Notes under the pieces: model-generated
Database searches by the model: none
What the model was told of the DNA's origin: nothing
Seen by the model: only the letters and a program-made list of their open reading frames with translations
Shown here: in pieces, positions 21,782 through 56,400 of the stretch
How positions within the stretch are numbered: the first letter of the stretch is position 1
Layout: each line of letters opens with the position of its first letter
Made by a program: the position numbers and the translations under genes
NCBI GenBank assembly: GCA_024036415.1
Contig: JAMWET010003618.1
Location: forward strand, 620,001 to 684,000
Length of the DNA stretch: 64,000 nt
Reading direction: 5' to 3'
Source: Prochilodus magdalenae
Taxonomy: Eukaryota; Chordata; Actinopteri; Characiformes; Prochilodontidae

Positions 21782-23630
21782 AATGCACTTGTGAGGCATA
21801 AGAGAGTTTTCTGCAGAAGGGAAGAGTAGAGGAGAAGTCAGGACGAGTGTATTAAAACTGTGACAGTGTTTTCCAAATACTGTAATAGGAAAATAATTAT
21901 TATATAGTAAAAAAAGAAAAAAAAGAAAATGGTGGGTTGAAGATTAATAAGACTGAGAGGGAGGTTGCCCTCTGTTTTCAAATACAAGTTTACTCCATAA
22001 GACACCAATACCATAATTGTAGTTTTTCAGTAAATAAGTCACACCGTAAAGTTTGGACGGTGATATAAACTGATTTGCTCTTTATCATGAGTGCAACATT
22101 ATTATAGTATCACCAGAGTAAGAAAGACTAGATAACTAAATAAAGATTTTGTAACACATCAGTAGTAATACAGTACTTGCCCTTAGGGTGTGAGAACTTA
22201 ACAGATAGGTGCTAGGACTGAATTGGCAGTAAAGCTTAAATCAGATACATCAGAGTACTACATTTTCTGTTCAGTAGCATCATATCCCATGAGGTCAGCA
22301 CAGTTCAAAGACAAGAGCAGTCTACCATTTGGCCATAGCACAATTACTCAGTGTCTTTCTCTCTCTTTTCTTTTCACCATCCTTTAGGGTGCTACAGAAT
22401 AAAGTGTTGTTTTTAGGCCATGTTTTTAAAAAATTAGTTTTGTCTGTGGACCAAACATCCAGTATTACATATGTCATACTGAAGTGACAAATATTCATTG
22501 TTCTATGATTTTTACAATACAGAAAGCATTTATAATTGTATCTCTGTTAAGTATCTTTTTCTTCCAATCTCCTGTTTGTATAACCCCTATGTCTATATTC
22601 TCTTTACTTAATATTTTTGGGACAGTGCTGAGCTCTATTCAGTGAGTGGGAAACAAAAAAAAGGAAAAGAAAAAACTAATACATGCACTGATCTTGTCTC
22701 GCTAGTTGGATCTACGTGACCAAGAAGAGCAAATTTGTGGTTCACTGCAAAATATTAATAGCACCATTGTGATTCAGAAAACACAAATTTTATTTTTAAT
22801 AGTAGATTTTTTTTATGTACTGTATTTGTATCTTACATGCCTTTCAGGATCTAGTCATAAAGTCAAAGATATAAGCTTGTCCCATTAGCCCTCACAAGGG
22901 CATTGCTGGATTATTCAGGACATCTGCTTAAAAACTGCACACATCGATATCTGCAACCCTTTTTTACCTGAATGAATTCGGAGCCATAGTTTGATGAGTA
23001 ATGCATAGTAATGCATAGTAATGCATGAGAATATCCCAAAAGAGAGTGGGGGGCACTATAAAACAAGAAAAAAAGAAAAGAAAAACTAAATGACAAAAAA
23101 AGTAATTTCCAGAGTAATCCACAAGACCTTGCAGGTAAAGGTTACCCAGATAACCCCTAAAATGCAATGACACAGTGCGTAGTCAGCATGCTGTGTTTAA
23201 ATATTTCCTTTGGCTGTGATGCATTAAACCTGGGGAACCATTATACTATCGAACGTGACTTCTGGAAACAAGACACACTGACTGCCAAGCTATGATCCAT
23301 ATTGCCTATGATTATGCAAGACTGAGCAGCCATCTTACATAAGACGGGCATGCGCTATATTAGTTAGGTGTTAACTCTAAAAGAATGTGCTCTTGAGAAT
23401 ATTGGACATAGTTTTTCCTTCTGCATCAACATGCTTTGCCTTCCTCACTGGCAACTGTGGCCTACAGGTGCCTTGTTTACAGATTTGCGCATTTTGATTG
23501 ATTTGTTTTTGTAGCCTATGTAAGACTTAGAACACTTTTTCTTTTGTGTACATGAAACATTCAAAGTAGGATTGTATGTAAAGAGCCCCTTGGCCCCGTG
23601 CCAAAAAATTAATAAAACCATAATATAAAT
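21782..23630 (+). other. hapln1: hapln1 3' untranslated region (extent inferred)
   Basis: Sequence after the stop contains three AATAAA signals, at 22139-22144, 22398-22403 and 23611-23616. Alternative polyadenylation would give 3' UTRs of about 0.4, 0.6 or 1.85 kb. A triple GTAATGCATA repeat lies near 22998-23027. No coding exon is seen. Confidence 0.5.
23611..23616 (+). terminator. hapln1: Candidate distal polyadenylation signal of hapln1
   Basis: A canonical AATAAA, the furthest one before the convergent vcan gene. Earlier alternatives are at 22139 and 22398. Confidence 0.4.
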
Positions 23631-24176
23631 GAGTTGTTTGGATTACTTGAATGCAGCCTGAGTGAAGGAACGGCTTTAGCAATGATTAGTGGCTATTGTT
23701 TCATTTGCAGTGATAGCTGCTATTCTATCAGAAAACATATAAATCTGATCTGATAAACATGACTGCTTGGTATGGAACGGATTATGTAGGCCTAGATTAC
23801 TGCAAAGCTTGGCTCTTTTCCTGCTCCAACACACTTCCCCAGGGTTCCCAACCCTGGTATAATATGCAATGTGAAAAACTACATCCATTCTATACATTTC
23901 TGTGGCTTCCATGCTGGAGAACCACACCTATCCCTAAATGAGCTAACCCCATGAGCACTGGAGTCAGAGTGACTGTTCTCACACTGCCACAGAGCATACA
24001 CAACAGTTTTTAACCAACCTGCTGGGGAATGATCTTCAACTACAACCTCAAACTCTGGATTTCTTTTAAACATGCATAAAACCAGACAAAATAATGCTGA
24101 TAATAAAAACAACAGTAAACATGGCAAACCAACATGAAAAAGATTCAGTGTATCATAGTAATATCCTACTGTATTT

Positions 24177-24182
24177 TTATTC
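24177..24182 (-). terminator. vcan: Candidate polyadenylation signal of vcan
   Basis: TTTATT on the plus strand reads AATAAA on the minus strand, about 810 bases past the vcan stop, implying convergent ends some 560 bases from the distal hapln1 signal. Confidence 0.4.
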
Positions 24183-24671
24183 TTTAAAATCTCACAGTTC
24201 AGGCTTTGCTATAGTGCTATATCTTCTGAAATAAATTAAACCTCTATGGCTTGGTAACAGTTGCAATACTGTCTGGCACAAAATGGCTGACTCATTCAAT
24301 CACATACAGTAGGCATATTCATCTTTCTATTGTATCATTCATTAAAAAAGAAACATTAAATATGGTTATATATACAATCCCATGTATTTACTGCATCACC
24401 ACAAAAACCCATTTTGATCTAATGCTAATTCTGGTAGAAAACAAAGACCTGTTGTCAGTAAGCAGAGAGGCTAAGCTGCAGACTGGTTCTTGCAGTTTCT
24501 CCTGTGTTGTGAAGATGAGGATGAGGAAGATGAAGTCATGAGTTGCAGTCCTTTGAGCATTGTCTTCCTCTAGTCTTGTGACTTTCATTTTGAACAAATA
24601 CAGCCTTTTGTTTAGTTAGTCTTGGCCTATTGGTATGCATACTGTAGTTCTGCTCGTTTCACTGCATGAAA

Positions 24672-24693
24672 GGGGTGGGGGGTGGGGGGGGGG
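24672..24693 (+). other. G-rich tract in vcan 3' UTR region
   Basis: Runs of G broken by single T. It reads as a C-rich tract in the vcan transcript; no function is claimed. Confidence 0.5.
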
Positions 24694-24704
24694 ACTGGAA
24701 CCTC

Positions 24705-24868
24705 AATACTAAAACGTTATGGTGTCACGATTAATTAGCCCTTATCCTCCTTTGAACTTTCAAACTTAACACAATATAGAATTACAGTATTGCATAGTCA
24801 AAGATAGGAGTACAGGTGCACTTTATCAATGATGTCACTTCTGCATTACCGTAAGAAAATGACTATAG
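24705..24868. repeat. Local duplication block A, in vcan 3' UTR
   Basis: Aligns with 25,872-26,052. Shared landmarks are ATTAACTAG/ATTAATTAG...CTTATCCTC, ACTTAACACAATA, AGAATTACAGTATT, GTCAAAGATAG, CTTTATCAATGA and GTAAGAAAATGA. Part of a decayed duplication of the gene's 3' end. Confidence 0.8.
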
Positions 24869-24991
24869 TTTCATGAGCATTACAAAAAAAACATTCAAAG
24901 GCACATGATTCAGGTTTGTCAGTTTGTCTCTTTACACTGTAGAATTGCCCTTTGTTGGAGAGTGTCCTCTGCCTGTGGGTTTGACAGGAGT

Positions 24992-47739
<22,748 letters not shown>

Positions 47740-48526
47740 TCTGCGAGGAAGAATTTATTTTCGTGAAAAGATCATTAACGTATGAGATATGCAACAGCAC
47801 CCCCAAGCCACCCCACACACACACTTTCCGTTCAGGGAAAACAACGATATTCCCAGCGTATGACTTGGCTCCACTTCCATATGCATTTCAGAATACCACA
47901 GTGCCTTATTTTTTATAACCCATATTCATAAGCCTATTTTAGACATACACGTTAGCCTGATGAATGCCCAGGTCCCTTCGTACAAGCTGATATAAAGCTC
48001 GTTTGTCTTACTGAAAAGTTGTTGGCTCGTTAGAACACAATTCAGCACAGGAAGGACATGTTCGTCACTGACAGACCACACGTCCTTTCCTTTACTATCA
48101 TCGAGCAGTCTTACGAACGAAGCATTTCAGCTGTTCAGACATCTAATCCTGAACTACACAGCTCGTCAAAAGCTCCAACGCTGGACTGCTCAGGCTGGAG
48201 GCTGGTTAACAGGGGATGCACAGCAGGGTATATGTACTGCGTATGGAGCGAGACTGAATGACTGATGTAGCCCGTTACATCTGCCAGTCCCACAGAATAA
48301 AGAAGCGCGTGAGCGAGCAGTAATTAAAGATGACTGAGATGTGCCAGCAGGAGGATCGACTACTGTAGCAAAGCAGGAAAGTGATGGTTAACCTGAGATA
48401 GACTTGGCGATGGGTAACAAGGACCGATTTACACGCACAGAAAGTTACAGCTCGTCAGCCACGACGCCTGAATATGGCATTATCCTCTGCTGGGTACTGG
48501 TGAAAAGTGGTTGTGCTGTGATTGAC

Positions 48527-48700
48527 TTACTACTGCTAATATTACCAATATCACTAATAGAACTACTAATAATACTAGTATAACAACTAATTCTACTAGT
48601 ACTACTAATACAACTACTACTAACTAATCGTACCACTACTACTACTAATCCTATAACCAATACGGTTGCTAATAATAATAATAATAATAATAATTAATTA
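48527..48700. repeat. Imperfect (ACT)n then (AAT)n tract
   Basis: Degenerate trinucleotide array of ACT/AAT units ending in a pure TAA run. Confidence 0.85.
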
Positions 48701-49459
48701 TAAAAAAATATTAGAAGAAATATCTTACTGTGAAACCCCTTTGTATAATGGTCTATTCGGCTGTCCCAATTCGCGAGAGTGGATCCAATTAGGAACACTC
48801 GGGGATCCCCTCCAACTGAGCCTGAGCAAATTTCCTTCACCGCGGTACCACCGACAAGAATCAAGAACATCAGCCGGTTGCCAGTTCAAATAAAATTTAC
48901 ACCCCTGCTTTCGTCACTGGACATAGGCGGGGCACAGGACAGTCACCCAGCCCACGAAGAGGTACTCCCCTCTTTTAAGCACTGTATCACACGTTACCGA
49001 GCAAGCTGAAAGAAATAAGGCTGCCCACCACAAACACCACCTCGCTACGCTACCTGCTCTCATGTCCTGCTTATTTGTGTGTATTTACACTTCTTTGTGA
49101 AGTTGCCGTGCGTTCTTGGTCATCAGACGTTCAGGGAAACGTTCGAGCTATTGACTTAGAGCAACCACAGTCATAAAGGCAGCATCTGGGGTTGTTCTTA
49201 GACCAGCGCATGTTTGGACCGAACTTTCCGCAGGGAGGAAGCACGGTACAGTTATCTCCGTATATCATGACTCAGCAAAAACATCTCTCCGCAGACGCAA
49301 TCAGCACATGTAATCCGACACATGACACGCTGCCATACGCTCCATCGGAATTCAGCAAACACAGAACGCAGCAGGTCACGTGTCCAGCTTTTTATTTAGT
49401 TTCACATCACATATACAAAAGCTACAATATCAGTTACAACCCAATTTTACCATTCAAAT

Positions 49460-49478
49460 GCACACACACGCACGCACA

Positions 49479-49530
<52 letters not shown>
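49460..49530. repeat. (CA)n/(CGCA)n microsatellite
   Basis: Mixed CACG and CA units, becoming pure CA. Confidence 0.95.
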
Positions 49531-49531
<1 letters not shown>

Positions 49532-49703
49532 TGTTCATTTATAAGATACACTTTATACTACAACTTGTACCTTAAGGTACACCTTATCCATCCTACACCA
49601 TTTACACTCATTCTCAATTTGATCAGTCAATAACCATATAGATACAGCGCTTTGTAGCGCTTAGTATACTGTACATCTGATTCTTTGCGTATTTTGTCGG
49701 CAT

Positions 49704-50230
49704 CTTTCACCCTGATTTTCGATGGTCAGGACCCCAACAGTGCTGGTATAATCTGGGTTGTTTATCATTCTCAGCGCTGCAGTGACACTGTGGTGTGCTG
49801 GTGTGAGTAGATCAGTTTAAACCACTATTTAGCCAACAGCATCTAGTGAGCTATATCGTGTAACCACTGATGAAGGACTAGAGGAAGACCACCACACACT
49901 CTGCAGCAGCAGATGAGCTATCATCTTTAACTTTACATCTACAAGGTGGGTCAGCAGGGTAGGAGGGTCTAATAGAGTGGATATAGCGTTTTAACACTCC
50001 AGCAGCACTGCTGTGTCTGATTCACTCACACCAGCATGTCAGTGTCACTACAGTGCTGATTTACCACCCATATAATATCTGGTCCTGACCACTGAAGAAC
50101 TGGGTGAAAGGTGGGTATTATTGTATGCAGAGAAATAAATGGACTACAGTCTGTAATTGTTAAACTACAAAGTGCACTTACATGGCAATTGGAACTGATA
50201 AGATGGACAAGTACTGAAGAAATGAACCAC
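49704..50230. repeat. Fold-back dispersed repeat, copy 3 (most complete)
   Basis: Inverted arms of about 100 bases: the left arm (49,704-49,805, CTTTCACCC...GGTCAGGACC...AGTGACACTG) is the reverse complement of the right arm (about 50,004-50,111, CAGTGTCACT...GGTCCTGACC...GGGTGAAAG). The centre carries the shared CACTGATGAAGGACTAGAGG and CAGCAGCACTGCTGTGTCTG blocks. Confidence 0.85.
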
Positions 50231-50301
50231 CAGAGAATATTTAACTCAACAATTCATTGTACAAATTTACTAGAATAAAGAATAAAAATAAATGCACTGA
50301 A

Positions 50302-50307
50302 TTTATT
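50302..50307 (-). terminator. xrcc4: Candidate polyadenylation signal of xrcc4
   Basis: TTTATT on the plus strand, AATAAA on the minus, about 36 bases after the xrcc4 stop. Confidence 0.4.
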
Positions 50308-50342
50308 TTATCATTTATAAGTGTTGAACCTCTGGAAGACAG

Positions 50343-50433
50343 TTAGATGTCATCAAAAAGATCATCAGGATCCGGACTGACTTGGACTGGAGCTTTCCGA
50401 CCTTCTGCTTTGGCTTCTTCAGGCAACTCTTTC
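50343..50433 (-). CDS. xrcc4: xrcc4 terminal exon
   Basis: 91 bases, acceptor ATTTTAG|GAAAG, stop TAA at 50,345-50,343. It encodes [20 protein letters not shown] then DPDDLFDDI. The first base completes an Arg codon with the upstream exon. Confidence 0.88.
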
Positions 50434-53400
50434 CTAAAATTACAGAGTTAAAGCACTGTCAAAATAGCGGAATGATTATACACATGACAACTTGCAATGT
50501 GGAACTTGCATGGAAGTTTGTAATCAACCAAGTGGAAAGGTAAATTCAGACAAGCTGCTGCAGGTGACGAACTCTATAATCATTGTGAACAGGCCAAAAT
50601 TAGATAATGTCATACCTGAACAGGTAGCTTTGGTTTACTAGTTACTTCGAGGGGTGTCAGTGTTGTAGTACTTACAATCCTCATTGTAACCAACTTCTAT
50701 TAGGATCAGAAAGAATTAGCCACTTACAGGAGTGAATAAAATGAATGGATGGATGAAAGACTAGGAACAAAGTTTAAAAATGATAATCCTTAGTACTGGA
50801 TAATGCTGAAAGGAATAAGCCAGTGATAAAATAGACATGCCACTTGTCTTTAGTATTGGACATTAATCTGCCACTAGGCTACTTCTGCAGAGCTGTTAAC
50901 AGAACGATGTAAATCTCTTAAGAGTACTAGGCTAAATGAGGCAATGTGGAAAATGAAGGTGATTGATGGCCCTGCTCCGCTATTAAGCTCAGGAAGTGTT
51001 AAAGATCAGGTAGCCTTTTAAGCAAAGCCCAGTTCAATGGAATGCCAGAATACATACAAAAATAGACAGCTCAATGCTCTGGAAGAACAGACATGAAAAA
51101 AGGGACAAAGGTGACAGGAAGGTAGTTTTACTGCTGCAAGTTAACGGGTTAACCCACAAATGCATCAAGGTCATTGGTCAACAAGAGCCTGCACTCGTTT
51201 TCTGTTACTACACTACTGAAAACAGTCAATGGGGGGTGTTTAAATATCTATCAGTTGCCAACTAAGGCTCCCCTGCTAAGTTTGGCTTATATCAATACTG
51301 AATACTACAGATTGCTCCAACAAGTTCATAAACTGGTTCCAAAAGTTAACTTTCCAACTGGCAGATCTGAAATAATAAAAAATATAGCCGAAAGTGGCAA
51401 TTTCATGTCCTAGCAAGTATAAGTCTAGTAGGGCGATTTGGACCAGTAAGGCATCACAAGGCTTCAAGCAGTTTGGACCTTGTATACAGAGAGGCAAAGC
51501 CTAAAGAACATGAGACTTTATGTTGCATAAATAATGAGCAGTGGGCTAATAACATTATTTAGGCTGAGGCTCATGTGTACAGGCCTTTATAGGGGCCAAT
51601 GTGGAACAAAGAAGTGAGATTAAAAGGTCTTAGAATGTCAATAATGAGCAGTGTTCTTTTAACATCATATAGGCTGATGCTTAGGGGTACAGATAATTAG
51701 AACAAGTGTAACAATATTATTTATATACATACACGCTGTTATATGACAGTTCAGTTCAGTTCAGTATGAAACAGCTTCATATGCATTCCATTGTTAGGCC
51801 CAATGCACATGCAATGGGCTACTGTGACTGAGGTGTTTAGATTATAAATCAGGGACATTAGACAAAGATGTATACCAAGTTTTCAAGTGCTTAAATGAAT
51901 AGAACAAAATAGTAGAGGAGTAGCCCATTTTCTGAAACAACATGTAATTACAAAGTTGTCTAGGATTAAGAGCTGAATCAAATAACACCAGAAGTTCAGC
52001 CATAAAATGTGTAATAACATAGTAATAAGATTTTGAATTATTTAAAGAATTTGTAAATGCTATAGCGCCCCCTAAAGGCCAATCTGCACCATTATTTGTA
52101 CACCTCATCAAAGCCTTAGTTCCTGCATCTCTACAAAATGTTGAGTTGATCTGAGTAAAGGCTGAGGTTTTGAAATGTTAGGATAAAAACTCAGACACTA
52201 GTTCGAAAATTGCAGTTCACAAACAAAAGATGGCGACCAATAAATTTAGTCCTGAATCAAATTCCCATTTTTTTTCTTTCAGAAGGGTTAATTTGCATGC
52301 ATCATATAATTCAGCAGGCATATTGTTTACAAAAGTGGACATGTTTTTGATAGTCATTGAGGTTTAGGGTCTGGAGGATATTTTTAATTTTTTTTTTCTG
52401 AATTTTTGTGCTTAAACCCTAAGACTAGTTCACAAAAGTGCAAATTAAAAAAAGATCTAAGTAGACGGATTTTAATAGTCCAAATTACAAAGTGATTTTT
52501 TGACCATAGGAATCAGAGGAAAACAATTCTGTCTGGCAAATTGTTGGTTTAGGAGTTATACGCCAATACGTGTTTTGGCTTGCTATAGCATCCTCGTTTG
52601 GCTAATCAATGTAATTTTTCTGTGGCAGAGTCATTTCACACCTTCTGTACCTTCATGCCAAGCTTGGTATTTGAGGCCTTGCACGGTCTTTGCTTCACGA
52701 TGCGTTTCAGCCAAGAAAAAGAAGAACCAGCAGAAAAGGCAGAAGAAAAAGTTACCAAAAAAAACTTTACAAAGTCAATAGGGCCCCTGCGCTAGGACCC
52801 TAGTGACTGGCACAAGAGATGCTATGAGAGTTTAAGACTATGTACACCAAATCTGAGCAGTTATCCCGATGTGAGCCTGGGAACCAATGTTTGGCAAAGG
52901 CAGATGTGAACTGGACACAATAACAGTAGATATCAAACGCATGATGCATTTGCAGACAGCATCAAAATGTCGAAAGTCAACTCTGTACTGTAGGTCACTG
53001 TAAGTGTTGACTTGCTAAAACATGTGTATGGCCCCTAGCTGAACTGCTGTAAATGTAATTACATTGTGAAATGAGTAAATACAATATATAAACATATAGA
53101 AATAATACACCTTTGCTAACAACAGCCAAAATTTGCATTCAATATTGCACTGCATTTAGAAAGGTCTGATTCTTTTAAATGCTACAAAGAAATAACAGCT
53201 CTTAAATGATACTGCTAAATGAAAGTTTATCAGATTTTTAAAAACACAAAAGCATAAACTAGCTCAAAGGTCATTTCCATTTTGGAATATGTTGTATGTT
53301 TCAGGAAATAATGTATGTATTCTGGAAACAATAAACCAGCAAATATTATGATATTTAGATAGAAGCATTTATATGTGGAGCATTAACCTTAGTCTTAACC

Positions 53401-56400
53401 CGAGCAGTACATAAAAAGGCACCCACTACTATTAAAAACATGCATTACATTTTTATGAATTATACTTTGTTTGTTAGCTGGCTAGAAATGAGCCTAACAT
53501 CAAACATGTATGATACAAAAAAAACCTTGATGAGATTTACATTTATTTTATGCTGGCGTTCAACAAAAAATGTGTATACAAAACTTACTGTATAAAAGTG
53601 CAAGACCATTTTTCATTTATTTATTGTCCAATAGGACAAAAAGATTTCACTTATCGTAAAAGGAATAGTTGCACAGAGAAGGAATAGACAGACAAGAAAG
53701 AAATTTGGTTTGACATTGTGAGATGTGAAGTTCCACGCTTGGCCACACGTTATGTAAGAAAGGCCAGGCCTCATCACTGTACCTGACTGACCCAACAGCC
53801 ACGCCTGCGGACATTCAGTGAGCAGTGATGTCCTCCAGTTGTTCAGTTAGTGCCAGCACCTTTGGCAGGTGGCTGCATGACGCAGGACTACATGCAAGCA
53901 GAACTAGTGACGACTGCCCTTAAACCTTGCCAACATCGCCAAAGAATGCAATGGTGTCGTGCCAGACTGTCATGGAGTGACTCAAAGTAGCAACGGGTCA
54001 TTGTCAGTAATGAGTCCTGCTGTTGTCTTAGTAAAGATGACCAACTAATCTGTGTGTGGAGGCACCGTGGACAGTGCCAAGATGAACAGTTTGTTGTCAC
54101 ACGTTACATGCCCAGAAGTATGTGAGTATTCAAGCTGGAGGGATTATTGCAGGATGCCATTAGCAACCGCTACCATTCTTAATGCCAAGACGTCGGCATG
54201 CTGCGATGGCAAACATGGCAGCCATTTATTGAAAGACACTTTATAGATCAACAAATATTGCTCATATCAGTCAAAATCTATAATCATTTTTTGCTCCTGG
54301 TAACCTTTATCTTCCTTCCCAATAGCATTGCAATCTCCTGGCCGCATCCTTTAATGGTCACAATTCACCATCTTCTAACTGTTACTTACAGCATCATGAA
54401 GTTCCATGTCACAAAGCAAAAGTCAGTCTGGTTTTATTAGCATGACAACAAGTTCAGTGTTTGTCTGTGGTCCTCCTATTCCATGGGTATTAATATGGAG
54501 TAACCTTCCTCTTTGTGGCTGTAACAGTCTCCACTTTTCTGGGAAGGAATTTCCACTATATTTTGGAGTGCGTCTGTGGGAAACTGTGGCCATTCAAAAT
54601 AGCATTTGTGAGGTCAGGCACTGATGTTGGCTCACAACTAACATTTCCATTTATGTAAATTCCAAAGGTCTTCAAAGGGGGTTAAGGCCAAGGCTCTTTG
54701 CAGTCCACTGAAGTTCCTGTCAAAACCTGTCAAGCCATGTTTTCATGGGCCGTGCTTTTCAGGGACACAGACATGCTAGAACAAGAAAAGGCTTTCCCCA
54801 AACTGTTGACACCAAATTAGAAGCATACAATTGTCTAGAATGTTTTTATGTGCTGTTGTATTAACACTACTCCTCACCTGAACTAAGAGGCCTAGTCTAA
54901 ATCCTAATAAAACACCCCCAGACCATTATCTCTCCTCTACTAAATTTTACAGTTGGCACTACAGAATCAAGTAGACACTGTTCTCCTGGCATCCGTCATG
55001 TCCACCAGACTTCCAGACACTCTACTCTAGTGTACATGTTTCCACTTGCTCCGAGCCAAGATTTACACCTCTACAGTCCACAGTTGGCATTGCATATAAT
55101 GAACTTGTACGTAGTGGCTTGTGTGCAGCTGCTCAGCCACGGAAAGCCATTTCACAAAGCTCCTGATACATAGCTCTTGTGATAATGTATCTTCCAGAGG
55201 CAGTTTGAAAGTCTGTAACAAGTGATACAAAAATGGACAGCCGATTTGTTATGCTCTACTGCTCTGTCTGAGCTAGACGTTTTCAGTTACACAGTAATGG
55301 CACTAACAGGTGAACACGCAGAACTCAAGGACCAAAAATTTTAAAAGCTGATTTCTGGAAAAGATGGTATCTTAAGACAGTGCCGTGTTAGTCACAGAGC
55401 TTTTCACAACAACCCAGAACTCCATCTAATGTCTGATTTTATACACCTGTTAGCAATGTGTAGCTGAGCTCAATATTTAGGTGAGTGCTAACCATTTAGA
55501 ATTTAATGCACTTCATGCTTTCTTGACTTTTAAGAAAATTAGTACATCTGAGGCAGACCACATACTCCATCTGAATAATGTGCACACACAGACTCCAAAT
55601 ACTACAGTAAATGCCTGGCTTGATAAGGGGTTTTCCTGAAGACTTTACATCTGGAGGTTATTAGAAAGACAGTGTGTCTTAACTAAAGTCTTCCATCCTC
55701 TGAACATAGTGTTGTTAAATAACTGTGTGAGCCACCTTTATAAAGCATGGATTAAGGTAGCACAGGGTTTGAGAGACTACTGCAGAAAAAAAAAAAAAAA
55801 ATTATCTTAATTTATTATCTTGATTCACTGACAAAAACTTACTAGGTATTTCAGGGTACCTCTTGGCATGCAGCAGTGCTTACTGTATATAAATCAAATA
55901 AACCAGGAAAGAATAACACATGAAAGCAAATTATCAAAAGTGTCAGGAAACACATTTGAAGAGCACAGCATTGTAGCCATGAATGGTTGATTCTTGTCCA
56001 TAGCTGAGGTTTTCCAATCCTACCACATAGCAGCTGCCGACTGCCTGAAAATTCTCTTAAACTGTACAAGTTGTACAGTTTCACTTTATCCTTCTTCTCC
56101 TTCTTCGCACCTCCTCTTTCATGCTTATGGTCTTGAAAGCTATCCTTTTCATGTGCAATGTCTGTTCTTTCCCTGCAAAGTTCTCCTTATTACTTTCACT
56201 AATATTGCTTACTTTGCCCCAGAAGAGAGATATTTCTGTGAAAAAGGAACATGGAACAGGACGAAAGGATACTGAGTCACTGGCTAATGTAACACGTCGC
56301 TTAATTTTAAAGAATTTTAAATCTATGATTTGAAAATGGATTAAAAGTGAGAGTCAAAGCCGAGCTGGCGACTCTGATTCTATGAATAAAATGATTCTTC

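Larger units (their letters stand above)
47741..50301 (-). other. vcan 5' flank, untranslated exon and promoter not resolved
   Basis: A TATAAAA reads on the minus strand at 47,917-47,911 and could serve a start near 47,885, but the acceptor next to the ATG argues for a more distant first exon. The region also has an ACT/AAT-rich tract, a CA repeat and a fold-back repeat copy. 48,750-49,400 is noticeably less AT-rich than most of the window. Confidence 0.35.

Noticed and set aside
49192..49575. 127-residue open frame upstream of vcan
   Set aside because: Part is translation of the CA repeat and the rest has no recognisable family; a vcan 5' exon would be on the minus strand.
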